From positions 20,894,596-20,958,595 of the forward strand of contig CP099844.1 in the NCBI GenBank assembly GCA_030062745.1: a DNA stretch of 64,000 bases, given 5' to 3'. Position 1 is the first letter of the stretch; each line of letters starts with the position of its first letter. The DNA is from Capitulum mitella (Eukaryota; Arthropoda; Thecostraca; Pollicipedomorpha; Pollicipedidae). Positions 12,438 to 28,857 of this stretch are shown in pieces. Under the pieces are notes generated by a model. That model was not told where the DNA came from and searched no databases. It saw only the letters and a list, made by a program, of their open reading frames with translations. Both the position numbers and the translations under genes were made by a program.

Positions 12438-13052
12438 GGCGACCTGACCGTGTGACCAGTGTAACGCTCTGAGCGGCCGACCGGGGCCCAGTATAACGCT
12501 CTGGACGGCTGACCGGGGCCCAGTGTTACGCTCTGAGCGGCCGACCGGGGCCCAGTGTAACGCTCTGAGCGGCCGACCGGGGCCCAGTGTAACGCTCTGG
12601 GCGGCTGACCGGGGCCCAGTGTAACGCTCTGGACGGCTGACCGGGGCCCAGTGTAACGCTCTGGGCGGCCGACCGGGGCCCAGTGTAACGCTCCGGGCGG
12701 CCGACCGGGGCCCAGTGTTACGCCCTGGGCGGCTGACCGGGGCCCAGTGTAACGCTCTGGGCGGCCGACCGGGGCCCATTGTTATGCCCTGGGCGGCTGA
12801 CCGGGGCCCAGTGTAACGCTCTGGGCGGCTGACCGGGGCCCAGTGTAACGCTCTGGGCGGCCGACCGGGGCCGAGTGTAACGCTCTGGGCGGCTGACCGG
12901 GGCCCAGTGTTACGCCCTGGGCGGCTGACCGGGGCCGAGTGTAACGCTCTGAGCGGCTGACCGGGGCCCAGTGTAACGCTCTGGACGGCTGACCGGGGCC
13001 CAGTGTAACGCTCTGGGCGGCCGACCGGGGCCCAGTGTAACACTCTACTGCC
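12438..13052. repeat. 30-bp GC-rich minisatellite, about 20 copies
   Basis: The unit consists of GGCGGCTGACCGGGGCCCAG followed by TGTAACGCTCTG, with CCGACC/CTGACC and GTAACG/GTTACG variants. Copies are close in sequence, which implies recent homogenisation. The 236-codon minus-strand frame (repeating RPERYTGPRSA-like peptides) exists because 30 is a multiple of three; I do not call it a gene. Confidence 0.95.
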
Positions 13053-13479
13053 GGCCGGTGGTCCGTTTGGAGAGAAGTGTATTGGATGGCGGGATTTCAT
13101 ACATGGTCAGCGCCCTGAAAGTTAGGTTGGTAAACATGGGTGTGCTTAATTTGTTCGTCTTTATAGGATCGTCTTTGAGGAAAAGGTATTTACGTCATGA
13201 ATTCCAAGTCGGAAAATGAGGTGTGAGATTTCGGGGCGCCTGGTGCTATGCTCATCCTCAGATAGAGATGGCAGATGATAAGACAGATATTCTTAAGACA
13301 TTGTTTTAAGAGGGTTTCTGGTCACACGTCGCAAAATGTGCAGAATGAAGTCACGAAAACCACACTTAATGCTCAGATCATTCTTTAAAATACAGTCAGT
13401 CGTTATCGTTTCTTTTATAGCCGCCACTGTGGCCATGTGCTCAACTAGCAGCTGGGCAGAAGAATATGGTGTGTTTTAG

Positions 13480-13646
13480 GCACTGAATTGGAGTCCCGCA
13501 ACGGGTACTCGCATTTTGCCCTAGACCGCAAGGATCAGCTGGTCGCCGAAAGCCTTGTCTTGGAGTTGCGCAGCATAATGAAAATTCCCAACATCGTGTG
13601 GTTCAGCGCCTGGGACAAAATTGCTCTCTGTTTGGAAAACCTGCAG
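13480..13646 (+). CDS. Candidate exon of unknown gene inside the GASZ-like intron
   Basis: A GTTTTAG acceptor (AG at 13478-13479) and a CTGCAG|GTAGCG donor bracket an open frame that reads TELESRNGYSHFALDRKDQL, continues VAESLVLELRS and ends IVWFSAWDKIALCLENLQ. Amino-acid composition is protein-like, with a predicted amphipathic helix, unlike the low-complexity frames nearby. I do not recognise the family. It enters in a phase (two bases before the first full codon) that does not fit the phase-0 end of the exon at 7259, so it probably is not part of the GASZ-like transcript. It may be an orphan exon, a transposon-derived fragment or chance. Confidence 0.3.
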
Positions 13647-16137
13647 GTAGCGGACACGAGGGTCCACCAAACAAGCTCAGCTTCGCACGGGCCCTGATCC
13701 CGGCGCCACCTCCTTTAATAAGCTCGGTCTAAATTTGGACAAAATATGGCGTCCGTGTGCAAACTGAGCGCAGCGATACGCTGTTGGCTAGAACGTGGAT
13801 GTAGCTGAGATTCCCTGAAGGGAAAGCCTGTCTTGACTCAGTCGTCCCCAAGCAGGACATAATCAGTATGTCGGGGGGAGGGAGGAAATCTAGGCTGTCG
13901 ACCCATACCAAGTGACCCAACGTTTGTGAATGTAGGTCATGCGTTTAACGAAGGAATGTCGCTGTATGTCATGACGTCACTTCAACAGTTTAACTGTCTG
14001 TTGCGATTTAAAGCATGATTATCGATGAAAAGGTATGGCACAATCTCCACGGCATCCATCCCTCATTCCCTCACCTGTTTGCGCCTCTGGACAGGAGTAG
14101 AAGAAACGAGAGCGGGAAAGTATGTAGCGTGGGCTGAAGTGCCACCACAGACGGTCAGAGGTCAGAGGTCGCCGAGCATCTCCGATATGGGAGGACCTCT
14201 TGAAGCGTCGTTTGTTCTCGGTCGACGCTCGGAGCGTACAAATGGTGCGAGTGGTCCCTAAGTTTTGTAATATGTCGGATGACTGATGGTGGATGATTGC
14301 CCGGATCGTACCAATTAGGAGCAGTTACTCACGTTGTTTTGCTCTCGACCCGCCGCGTAAGACGGGGGTGTGTGCGGTGACCTGCCTCCAGGTCGATTGT
14401 GACCAGGTGACCTGTCTTCAGACCGGTGGTTTGACGGTTCTGTGACGATATCTGTGACGGGGACTGTTTGACGGCAGACATTGGGCCGGAGCCGCTGTGG
14501 ACGCCTCCTCTGGCATTCGCGCACAGTGGCGGCCGCTGGTGATTGGACGTTCGCCGGCGGGTCGGCGGGCTGGTGTCATGTGTGTGACGACATAAGTTGG
14601 CTAATGGACGTTTGCAGAAAGGTCGTGTTGCGTGAAATCAGCTGGTGACTGCAAAATTTGGTTTTTAATTGTTTACATCTTGCGATCCTTCTGAATTTTA
14701 TTTTTGGAAAAAAGGGGAACTGTAAACGCGATCATTGTCATTTTTCGGACCGGCCGGTGTATGTATGTCTGAAATGTCGACCAAGGCGGAGCGTTCCACT
14801 CTAATCATTAGGATATATCCTGTTGACCAGCGTTTGCACCCGATGGAAACGCGGTCCTGGGCTGGACAAATGTTTTTGTATTTCCCTTGTCCACCTGAGA
14901 GTGGCGTGCACTCTGAACTGAATACGGCCGGACTGCCACCCTCTTCGCTTCATCTGGAGCAGTTCTGACTATCGTCGACGGGTATCATTCGGTTATTATA
15001 TTCGCCAGTTGCGATGATCGCGACATGTGTACTGCATATCTGCACATGGGATCTTGTGCGCCCAGTTCCGTTCCAGGATTCGTTTTATAAGGTCACGGTA
15101 AGAATGCGTCATGCTGCCTTGGCGAGGACGGAAGGGGTTTTGCCCCAGTCCGGTCCGTTTCGACATTCCTGTTTTCGTGCACTCGGCGCCGCTGGTGCGC
15201 GGTTCTGTCTGAGTCACGCCGCCTGGACGAGAGAAGAAGGCTTCAGGTATTAGCCGACAGCCGGGTAACAGCGCTGCCTGAGTCATGGCAGCCCGCGGCG
15301 CGGCCGGCAGCGGTCCGCCGCCGGCGCCGGCCGACACGCGCTTCCGTCTAATCGGCTGTGGACGGTACACAGTAGCCGGTCACGTGGGTAGATGCGCCAG
15401 TCAGGGACGGTGCAGGGGGACGGGTCACGTGGTCAGGTGCGCCGTCCGTCCACGTTCGCGGCCGATAAGGATTGCCGTCGGTCCGATATCGTCCGGCGCG
15501 AGATGGAGCGCCGAGCTCTGCGGCTTTGTCCCGCTCCCCCGATTGCCGCAGAGGCCGAGACTCGGCAGCAGTGAAGTGGGCTGCGCGACTGGACGCCGAC
15601 GCTGCGTTACTGCCCGATGATAGGCAGCGCTCTGGGGTCGGGGCGGAACTCTTCTCGCGCGAACACTTCATCGGGCGCTTGGAGTACTAGACGCAGCGCT
15701 CTGTGCCCTTTTAAACGAGGTCGGACGAACACCAAAAGTACACTGCTTCCCGAACCCTTGTTTCCGTTCGGCTGACGGCTGTTTTGGTCTGAAGTTGATG
15801 ACGCATGTCACCTGAACCCGGCGGTTGTCTCGGTTTGACCTCATTTGCTTGCGACACATCCCTGGAACAGTCCGCGAGGTGACCTCCCGCGAAGCCGCCG
15901 AGCCGTCCGCTATCGCGCAGAGCTGGCCGTCTTCGGGCGGCCTCGTCGGGGCGGCGTGAAGCGCATTCGGCCTTTGTTGTGCGCCTGATGAATGTTCCCA
16001 GAGCAGGGAGACGGCAGAACTGGCGCCACCGTTTCGCAAGCGGCCGCTTGCCATTTTCTGACACAACAGATCAGCCGGCTCAGCCGACCCCGCGCTGAAA
16101 TCCACTTTCAGAAGCACGCGAGCATGCGGCCGGATCG

Positions 16138-16310
16138 GACGTCACGAGCGCCGGACGTGACGCTGTGACGTAACGCCGGCCGACGCCACGTCGTCCGGCC
16201 CACCGCTGGCCGGCCGGCTCCCACGTCTGACCGGGCGGCCCGCTCCGTGGCACGTGACCCGTAATGGGGTCACGCCGGCTACGACGCGTTCCGTGACGGG
16301 GCGTCACGCG
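16138..16310. promoter_or_regulatory. Cluster of CREB/ATF-type TGACG sites upstream of the nested kinase
   Basis: Five TGACG/CGTCA pentamers lie within about 170 bp (16140-16144, 16158-16162, 16166-16170, 16294-16298, 16302-16306), including TGACGTAA at 16166-16173. They are interleaved with small inverted repeats such as CGTGACCC...GGGTCACG (16253-16274). The site is about 1.6 kb before the kinase start codon, in a GC-rich zone that could be a promoter. Function is inferred from motif density only. Confidence 0.35.
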
Positions 16311-17539
16311 GTGTCACGGCCTCCTGACACCGCGTGGCGCCGATGTCCGGAGCGTGTCGCACGATTGGCTGCGGTGAACTGTGTGTGCGGCAGATGAACG
16401 CGCATTCGGATGATATCTAAGTCCCAGTAACCAAGCAATCAACCAGTCAATCAATCTCCACCGATCCGTTTCTGTGCCGGCATTCTCTCCGGTGACCAAT
16501 CCGGGCCCGCATCGGTGGCATCGACCTGCGCCGGTCCTCGCCCGCTGCCCGACGGTCCGGCCCGACCTGATACGCCGGCCCGGCTCAGTCGCGCCACACC
16601 CGGCTGCCGTGCTTCGCGACATCGGCTCCTGACCTTTGCCCTTGACCTCTGGCTCGTCCCGGCGGAACATCGCCTCGGGCCGAGCCGGCCCGTCGTTCCG
16701 CTGGCGCTGGACCGCCGCCGGGCAGGGCCGGACGTCGCTTTGTCCACTCTTGGACGCCGAGGCAGGGGCCGGCGCCAGCTGCACGTGCCAGCCGCCGGTC
16801 ATTAGGCGCCGTTAGATGCGGATCCTTTCTCCTCTGGACGATCGACGAGGCGGTGTCGCCGCCTTCTTGGGCGTCCAGAGCGGCTTGTGACGCGCACAAA
16901 GGTCACGCCAGAGTCGGCTGACCAGTTGCGGGTAGCCGGCGCCCGTCTGTTCCCCCGTCCCCGTCCACTGCCGGAGCGGAAGAGAGTCGGAGCCGAGCGG
17001 CCGACTTGTGTGGCGCGGCCGGGGGGCGGCCGGTGACGTGATGTGTTCAGCCGGCGGCCGGCCCCCACTCCGGCCTCGGCTGGAGCCGTCGGCGGCGGAG
17101 GACAAGCTCCCGGCCGCCGCCGCCTGAAAAAAAGCGTCCACCCGCCCGGCCGTTCTCCCTTTCATCGGCCAAGGCGGCGCCGGCCGGTGACGTCAGAGCG
17201 CGGGCCGCCGCCGCAGGTGCCCGCGTGGCCGTCACGTCCGCCACTTTCGCTGCGCGGCGCGGTGGCAAGCTGCGCCGCCCCGGCCGATAAGATTGGCGCT
17301 AATCGCCAGGGCGAGAGGTCTCGGTGCGAATTTATCCGGGCGCTGCTACACATTCGAAGGCGGTCGGGCGGCGGGCGCGCTGGGTACCGTGCGCGCACCG
17401 TGGCGAGGACACCTGGACAGCCCGCCGCCCCGTCCCTGCGTCACCGGCCGCCGGCCGACCGCACCGATCGTGTTGGGAGGACGAGCGGCCGCGCCTCGCC
17501 AGGCAGTGTCTGCTCGGAGACGACGGGGGGCGCCCGGTA

Positions 17540-17860
17540 ACAACTGGTGAGCGCGTGGTGAAAACTGGCGAGGCGCAGTGAAAAGAAATGAGAGCACGGT
17601 GAAAACGGGTGAGCGCGCAGAGAGAACAAGTGCGATCAGGGTGAGAACTAGCGAGTGCATCGTGGAAAGTACAGAGGGTGCGGTGACAAGTCTAGACCAC
17701 GAGGTGAGAACGAGTGAGCTTGTAGTGAGCATTGGTGTGCGTACAGTGAGAAGTGCTAAATGTGCTGTGAGAACTGGAGAGGGCACCGTGGAAAGTGGAG
17801 AGCACGCCCTGAGAAGCGTTGAGCACCTGCAACCGTGCGGTGAGAACTGTTCAGCCTGCT
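17540..17860. repeat. 21-bp degenerate repeat just upstream of the kinase start codon
   Basis: About 14 imperfect units of 21 bp, typified by GAGCACGTGGTGAGAACTGG. Because 21 is a multiple of three, a frame of 98 codons stays open (to a stop at 17872-17874), encoding heptads such as VRTSECI, VRTSELV and VRTGEGT. It would be 5' leader or intronic DNA; many units contain GTGAGAAC, a 5'-splice-site-like word. Confidence 0.7.
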
Positions 17861-17864
17861 GTGA

Positions 17865-21165
<3,301 letters not shown>

Positions 21166-21254
21166 AGGCGGCGCCGTCCGCGCGACCCGCCCGCCTCCTG
21201 CGGCGGCAGCCCGGTAGGGAGCCGGTGGTGATGTTGTACGCACCACTCGTGGCT

Positions 21255-21675
21255 AGATAGATCCAGTGATATGCGGCTGGACAGACCCAGTGAGCTACGG
21301 CTGGATAGATCCATTGGCTGGCTTGATAGATCCAATGAACTCCGGCTGGAGAAAGCTAATGAACTTTGACGGGATAGATACAGTGGCGGGCTGTGTAAAT
21401 CCAGTTAACTCCGGCTGGACAGAGTCAGCAAGCGACGCCTGTACGGATCCAGTAAGCAACGGCCGGACAGATCGCGGTTGGATAGATCCAGTGAGCAGCG
21501 GCTGAATAGATCCAGGGAGTAGCGGCTGGATAGATCCAGCGAGCAGCGGCTGGATAGGCCAAGGGAGCAGTGGCTGTACGGATCCATTCAGCAACGCATT
21601 CAGCAACATCCCGACGCATATAGGGAGCAGCGGCTGGACACATCCAGTGAGCAGCGTTCGCTGACGGCTGCGGTG
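21255..21675. repeat. 24-bp minisatellite in the presumed kinase 3' UTR, about 17 copies
   Basis: The unit is AGATCCAGTGAGCAGCGGCT plus GGAT, with divergent copies. It starts about 90 bp after the kinase stop codon and would be transcribed if polyadenylation uses the signal near 21989. Frames through it (GWIDPVSS octapeptides on the + strand) are by-products of a unit length divisible by three. Confidence 0.85.
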
Positions 21676-21988
21676 TGTCGCCAACCTGTCTTCGCCTGTG
21701 TACGTCGGGGCTTGGCGCGGCCAGCGTCAGGATTTTTATTCCGCCGCTAGATGAGCTGCTCGAATGACAACCTCGACGCGGCGCGTCGGCCTTGTTGGAA
21801 GAGTGTATCGGGTTTTACTACACTGAGTGTCGAGTCCTCGTGAGTCTGCTATACTCTTCTCACATCGGTGTGTGTTCTCTGCGCGTTATCGGCACACTAG
21901 CGCGGGCGACATTGAATTCCGCACTTACCTTGAGACCGCTGCGGCTATCAGGAAAATGAAAGATCCATGTGATGTGATGTGATGTATA

Positions 21989-21998
21989 AATAAATAAA
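21989..21998 (+). terminator. Overlapping AATAAA polyadenylation signals for the kinase gene
   Basis: AATAAATAAA carries two overlapping AATAAA hexamers 0.82 kb after the kinase stop codon, followed within 20-30 bases by a GT-containing stretch (TGTGACGTACAGTG, TTTGTTGTTT). It is the nearest downstream AATAAA I noticed. This is a motif call only. Confidence 0.5.
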
Positions 21999-22547
21999 TG
22001 TGACGTACAGTGAATTTGTTGTTTCCTTTTGCGTCCCCTGTCCATAGGAATTCGATTACCTATGAACCTTTTTTCGAATATCTTTTTAGTGTGACCGCAA
22101 ACCGAGTTGCACCAGTCAAGCTCTGATGGAGCAGATAGTTGGCCCAACGTTAGCTCGGTGTATTGGGGTATTTATTGGTGGAGCTCACCACGCAGAACGG
22201 GACGAATTTATAGAGTTGCTGAGCATTGTTCAACGAGCGGAAAGATCGAGACAGCGGACCGCCGTAATGTGACAGAGCTTTCCGTGTTCCGTCGGCGGCT
22301 TTGCTGGCCGTTCCTCGGGTGTTCGCCGGTCCGGCTGACTGTGACTTCCCGGCGTCACACCGACAAGCCGAGGCGTGTGACGTCACAGCGTCGCTGCACG
22401 AGGCGCGTGCGGGTGGAATCTCCAGGAAAGTGCTCCAGGCCCGGCGGGCTGAGGCCGTGACTCAGGACATCGGCACGTCGTGACGTCACACGCTGGCCGG
22501 AGGCGCACCCACACCCGGCGCGGCCAACCGGCACCGGTACTCGGTCT

Positions 22548-22800
22548 GAAGCCGCCCCCAGACTTCAGAGCCCACCCCCAGGCTTCAGAGCGCACCCCCA
22601 GACTTCAGAGCATATCCCCAGACTTCGGAGTCCGCTCCCGGACTTCGAAGGCCGCCCCCAGACTGCGGAGACCACCCCCAGCTTCCGGAGACCGTCCTTA
22701 GACTCTGGAGATCGCCCCCAGACTCTGGAGACCACTCCAGCTTCCGGAGCGCGCCCCAAACTCCTGAGCCCGCCCGTAGACTCGGGAGTCCGCCGCCAGA
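22548..22800. repeat. Degenerate CCCCCAGACTTCAGAG minisatellite
   Basis: About a dozen imperfect units near 19-22 bp with core CCCCCAGACT(T/C)(C/T)GGAG. The first copies (22555-22640) are the most regular and later ones drift. Overlapping minus-strand frames with SGGGLRSLG-like peptides are repeat artefacts. Confidence 0.8.
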
Positions 22801-24969
22801 CCAGGGTGGTCGGACGAACGTCAGTCGCCGCCGGCGGCCACAGCTGGTGTTTGATGTCGCTGGTCGAAGGAGATCGAGGCGCCATCTGCGGCGGTCGGCG
22901 GCCACCGGCGGCGGACGGCGCGCTGGTCAGTCCGTAGGCGTGCCCGTCGCCTGTACATTGGTCTATGGGGAGGGGGGTCCGCTGCCGGCTCCCCCACCTC
23001 CGACGGTCGTCGAGTGTCATCTAGCCGCCGGAAATTGGTAGTCTGGATCAGATGGGAGGCAGTCGAGAGGGCCGTCACCCCTGGTTTTTTGCATGCAGTA
23101 AAGGCAATAGTTCACCGTGGTGAAATCTCATCAAACGATATGATATGACTAATTGGAGTACGCAGTTAACGATTCCGTTATTTTTATGCCGTGAAACCCG
23201 AGAAACATGAAAGTTTTGGCGGAGAAGGTGTTCAGCACCATGACACCATTTTTAGGAGTGGCGTCAATACGCTGTGTTGTGACGTCATACCTCCAGGATT
23301 TTTGGTGATATGCGAAGGATGCGCAGCAATGGCAATTCGTGTAATATCACACTGACAACTGCATCCGCACTGCACTGACATCTGCACCATCACATTCACA
23401 AATACTCGAAAAATCGGTCCCTGTGACACCACTTGGTATGACGGTCCCTATGGCAACATTTCAGCGGCATGACGTGGGACTCAGGCCGCCATTATTCCCA
23501 CGAGTGGAAACCAATGGCGATCACAACGAAGTCAACGCTGTTGTCCGAGGTTAGCCAAGGTCGGCCGACGTTATCAACAAAACTTGGCCATTAGTACTTT
23601 GGCATCACCGTGCATCTGGCACTCCCCCAAAATCTGGCATTTCCCTTCAAAATCGTTAACATGATCTGATCTGGCATCGTAAAGGGGTAGTTGCAGGGCA
23701 AACAAACTTTGGATCATGTGATTTGTACATCCGAGCTACAATCCTGCTGTCTCAGGCCAAACCCCATGCAAATGTGATCAGTTCCCTATAAACTTGCAGC
23801 TGAGTGGTTTCGGTCGCCTTGCCACGATAACATCCCTCCTCCTTTTCCCAAATCCTGGTTTGGCCCCCAGAAGAGCGGCTGGATGTATCTCCACATCGCT
23901 GACTTGTTCTAAATGTGTATAGACATACTTTTGCTAATGTTTTTGTTTATTGTCCATGTTGGTGTCGCCTCGTGTTTCTTTGTTCTTTTTTTGCAGTCCT
24001 TTATGCTAGGTACTCTTAATGCCGCCTCCTGCGATCGGTCTTTTTTTAAATGCAGTTTGCGCTGGTAGGTGTAAGCTGTGAAAATGAATACCCACATTGA
24101 CGGATGTGCGAAGGTAGACCGCCTTTATGCAAGTGGCATGCAACTTCGCTGCATTTGTCTTCCTGGAAAATCGGGTTTGTTAAAGAAAGGATGTAGCACC
24201 CCGTGTTCTCGTTATGGCAGAATTCGTTTGATGTGTCCTGCACAAAAGTTTTCATTATGAGAAAATTCTTTTGATGTCTGCTTCACAAAGACATCGCAAA
24301 GTTCCCGTTGTGTAATGACATGAAGGAAAGGCTGTTAAGAAATATGGCTGCTGATGGCAAAACTTTGATTCATGTTTGTGCGTGGTCCACTCCGGTCCTG
24401 TCCCGGCATGATGTTGGCTGAGCCACGGAAAGCTATCAGAATTACTGCACCGGGGTGCGAACACCGAACGGTGAATGTCATGACACCTCATGAAGACGTC
24501 ACTGAAAGTGACGCACAGTTGTCGATGGCAAAGGTGGCCTGGTAAGGCCTGGTAAAGAGACGGCGGGGCCGTTCCACCAGACACACACCGGCAGAATAGA
24601 AAATTAACATCCTCATCTCTCGGATTTTGGCGTGTCTCTTTTCAGGCCGATGTGAGCAAGTCATAAAGTCATAGCCTCGGGCATTTTTGGGAGTTCATGC
24701 TGTATGACATTTTGTTTGCTTAGAAGTTGTAATAAAATCATTTAAATTGCATAAAGCTGTACATCGTTGAACACATTTTAAGAAATAGCTTCCATCGTCT
24801 GGATTTTTTTTTTGAACTATTGTTTGTTTGAGACTGCAGGATGTTGCAGTGTTGCATGTGCACGACAGCTGAGCCAATTCAGGACTTTTTTGTGCCCAAG
24901 CTCGTCGAAAAATCTTTCTTTCGAATCTCCCTGTCAAATGGGCCATGGAAACAAGTATTGCGCATGGCA

Positions 24970-25190
<221 letters not shown>

Positions 25191-26639
25191 TTTAGCAGAA
25201 TGTCTTTATTGATGCATGTTCTGTTGGAGACCACCTCATCATTTGCTTCCACAAATTTCCTTGTTTTTTCCATAGATCTAATAGTAGAAACTATCTACAG
25301 TCAAAGTCATTCGCCATTACTGAATTTGCAAGTGAAGCCATGTATAATTTTAGGCGTGTGGGGGGATGGAGGGCCGAAACCATGGTAGGCAGACTGTATG
25401 AGGTAAGAAGAAAAATGACTGTCTTATGTCTGTGAATGTTTTCGCATATGTACGTATTTGCGTGATTTACTATCTGTCAGACGAGAGGTTCCTGTAGCAG
25501 GGCCTATTTTAACATGTTAACTGGGGGGGGGCAAATGCCCCCCCAGTCGAACACTTTGCCCCCCCAGTCAAGATCCTTTGCCCATGCAAAGAAAAAAACA
25601 GCCAGGTGTACTAGCGTACCCAGGAAGGTATTCCATAAACCGCTGCGCTCGCAAAGCAGCATCTTATCAACGAAGGATGTGTTGAATCACTGAGTAATGT
25701 GGGAGTACACTTAGAAGCATCACTTTATAATACGTATTGCAGGCACACCTAGTGACCGCTGGCGAGCGTGTTTCGTAATTAGTACGCCGGCACTCGATGC
25801 CGCGATTGTCTGGTGGGCGGCCAAGGCGTTTCATTGCATGGTAAGCACTGATGATAACCATCTTTGATGTGTTCAAGCGCAAGGAAACTGAAGGGTGAGC
25901 TGGTGCGCAGGGCGGTTTCGCTGTGGTGAGATAAGGTTTATATGAATGCGGTAACAGTCCAGCAGTGTTGTAGTCATCACCAATCATCCTGATCCGAAAA
26001 CCCTGCTAAAATCCCAGTACCTGATTGGTAGAACTTCATTGAACTAGGCGGTTAAACCCGAGTTTTACGCGAGGAAAACAGAAAATTAATCAGTCATATA
26101 TTAAAACCGTCAATCTTGCTGCTCCTAGTGCATGGGTTTGAGCATCCCATGAGCATGCTTCATCTGCTTAACGAACGTGGCATGGCCCAGACTGCAGATA
26201 ATGACGAATGTTGATGATATCTCACTGAGGCGGGACTAAGGCGAATATTTCAATCTGAGGTGACTTTTTTATTTTGGGGCCGATAACCTGGAAATGGAGA
26301 AGTTTATTCTGCCTGTGTTGGAACAGCTTTTACACTTCTGCGCAGTGTTGAAAAACATATGGCCAAAATTCGGTGAGAAAATGTATTTTGGGGATAGATT
26401 AGATCAACAGAAACTATCCCGGAGAGGCAACCTACTGTCTCATTTAGGGAAGAATCGAAGCTGCCGCAACATCTCGCCAATATTCTGGCCATCGTTTGCA
26501 GACTGTGACTTATATATTTGAAGTACCACGCCTTGCCATGTCACGGTAACCCACGGTGCCGGTCTGGCAATTTCCCGCGCGTTCTTAGACGTCAGGATAT
26601 TAAAGGACCACCTGCGTCAATGCAGAAAGTACCTTTTAT

Positions 26640-28857
26640 AACGGAAGTCTGTGCCACTATGGCTGCACCACGAGAAAAAGCCGAATTTTGGTTGACCGGT
26701 GCTCAGAACTGCCTTCGCGGGGAGAAGTGCTGCAGCAATATTTTCAGTCCCACCGTGTGGATAGGCTTACCCAGAGGTAGGTGAAAACACAGATCGTCCG
26801 CGAAATGATGAAGGTGTGGAACAAACCCCGTATTCTCACTGCACCGGAGCGGAACGTGATGAAGCTCAACAGGAAGCTTGACCAGTACCAAAGGCAAATT
26901 CTGGAGGTTCACGCCGGAAATTGACAAGAAGAATGGATTTAGGGACAACCTTAACAATCTTTTTGACCTTGCCTTTGTCGGCACCATTAAGATCATCAAA
27001 ACCAAGAGGATAAAGACATTCTCTAGGCCCAAAGGGAGCCAGGTCGCCGAGGCGTCATGGTGGTATTCGATAAGTTCCCTTCTGAGAAGGAGGAGCGAGC
27101 TCTTCAACGACAACAGTAGGCCGAAGCTTTAAAGGGCCCGCCGTAAAATTACACAGCAGACCGAGCATGAGGCAACTGCCCAGCTGGGATACTCGCCTAC
27201 CGACAACACACAACTGACAGATCAGGATGACTCGCAGCCCTTGGCCATGCCTTCGAAGCGGCCCTGCAGGAGAGCCAAGAACATCGCCACTCCTGGTCAG
27301 GCAGCAGCCCTCGATCGGACCAAGCTCAATGATCGCTCTGGAGTTCACTTCCTATCGGCGACGGCTTCGGTCCTCGGCCACGACTCCTCTGAACTGGCGA
27401 TCACAGAAGCTCGGGCAGGCGCGCACGTAGATCGCAGAGGAAAGCCATTACGGACGAAATCTAGCATTCTTTCTTCGCGTCACCCAACCTGGTGGTCCAC
27501 TGGGACGGCAAACTGTTATTGACGATGGAAACGAAAAGGTGGATCGACTCTGTCATTGTAACCGGTCCAAGAAGTGCCGCCAAGCTCTTCGGTGTTTGGA
27601 AGTTGCAAGTAGAGCCGGAGCAACGCCAGCCGACGTTGTCGCGCTTTGTCTGGAAGACTGGGAGGTTTCGGACGACGTCGTCGGCATGAGCTTCGACAAC
27701 ACCTCCAGCAATACTGGACAAGTTGTGGGAGCAAACACGCTTCTTCAGCAGAAGCTTCAGTGACGGCCTATTCACTTTGCTTGTCGTCATCATATTGTCG
27801 AACTGGTGGCAGAGGCGGCTTTCTCCACACGCTTCGGTCCGTCTTCGGGACCGGGATCTCCTTGTTCAAGAGCTTCAAGAAGAGATGGAGGTTCATTGAT
27901 TGGAACAAGTTTGAACCTATGGTGTATGAAGACCTGGAGCCAGCAGTGGCCGCGACGTTTTTCTCTTCCAATGATCGTTTCGTTGCCTTCTGCCGTGAGA
28001 AGCTCGCCGAAATCCAGCCTAGCGATGATTATCGTTGGTTCTTTGAGGTCTCGATTATCCCCTTTGCTCAAGAGCCTCCGCGGGGAATCAAGTTCCCCAG
28101 CCAGGTGCTCTCCAACGTGCCAGATAGATGGTTCCATCGCGCCAGATGGATGGGGCGCATAATCTGCGGGATCAAGATCTTCTTGCTTTGCCATCAGTTC
28201 TGCGTGACTCTCAGTGGATTGGGAGCACTCAAGCGCTTCGTCTCTTTCATGGTTGTTTTGTACGTCAGTGCATGGTTCTGCTCTTCATCGGCGGTCAGCG
28301 CTTCCGTGCACGACCTGGCCGTTCTGCAAAGCCTGATGTGAATGCTGAAATTTCGAAGGGGATCTCCAAGGAGTTTGCCGATCACCTATTTTCTATTATG
28401 ACATTATAGTCGACATATGATTTATTATAACAATCACCTATTACGGTGCCCCAGCGAAGAACTGACTGGTGTGTCGTTCTTCGACGAGGGCGTGCCGTGT
28501 GAGATGAAGACGAGGATGATCGCGGCACTCCAGGAACAGGGATCGGAGATCCTCCCAGCGAGCGCAAGTGGATCTCGCAGAAAAGGAGGTTCTCGTCCCA
28601 GGCAGATCATCGTCGACTTCATTACCGCAAAGTCGGTGGGCAACCTGAAAGCCTACGGCAGCAACATGGACTTCCTTGCCGCCGATACCGCTGATTGGGA
28701 GACAGCACCTGGTTTCACGAACGCTAAGGAAGTCCTGTGCGGGATCGCGGTAGTTAGCGACTTCGCCGAACGAGCTGTGGCTCTTATCCAAGTATACAAC
28801 AAGGCACTGACGAAGGATGAAGGGAAAAAGCAGTACCTGCTGCAAGTCGTCGAATAG
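26640..28857 (+). pseudogene. Decayed hAT-like transposase
   Basis: Fragments in shifting + frames follow the order of an invertebrate hAT-like transposase: a leading stretch with KKNGFRDNLNNLFDLAF (about 26930-26970), ALDRTKLNDRSGVHFL (about 27306-27355), LVVHWDGKLL (about 27489-27520), CLEDWEVSDDVVGMSFDNTS (about 27645-27705) followed by SNTG, RHHIVEL (about 27787-27810), FKSFKKRWRFIDW (about 27865-27905), and the longest intact piece 28417-28857, with AERAVALIQVYNKALTKDEG near its end. The last motif resembles the C-terminal dimerisation region of hAT transposases. Stops and frame changes separate the pieces. The superfamily call is supported mainly by the CAGGG ends and 8-bp target duplication; the motif match is from memory. 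Confidence 0.75.

Noticed and set aside
12390-13100. 236-codon minus-strand frame of RPERYTGPRSA repeats
   Set aside because: It is created by a 30-bp tandem repeat; no domain, splice context or start context.
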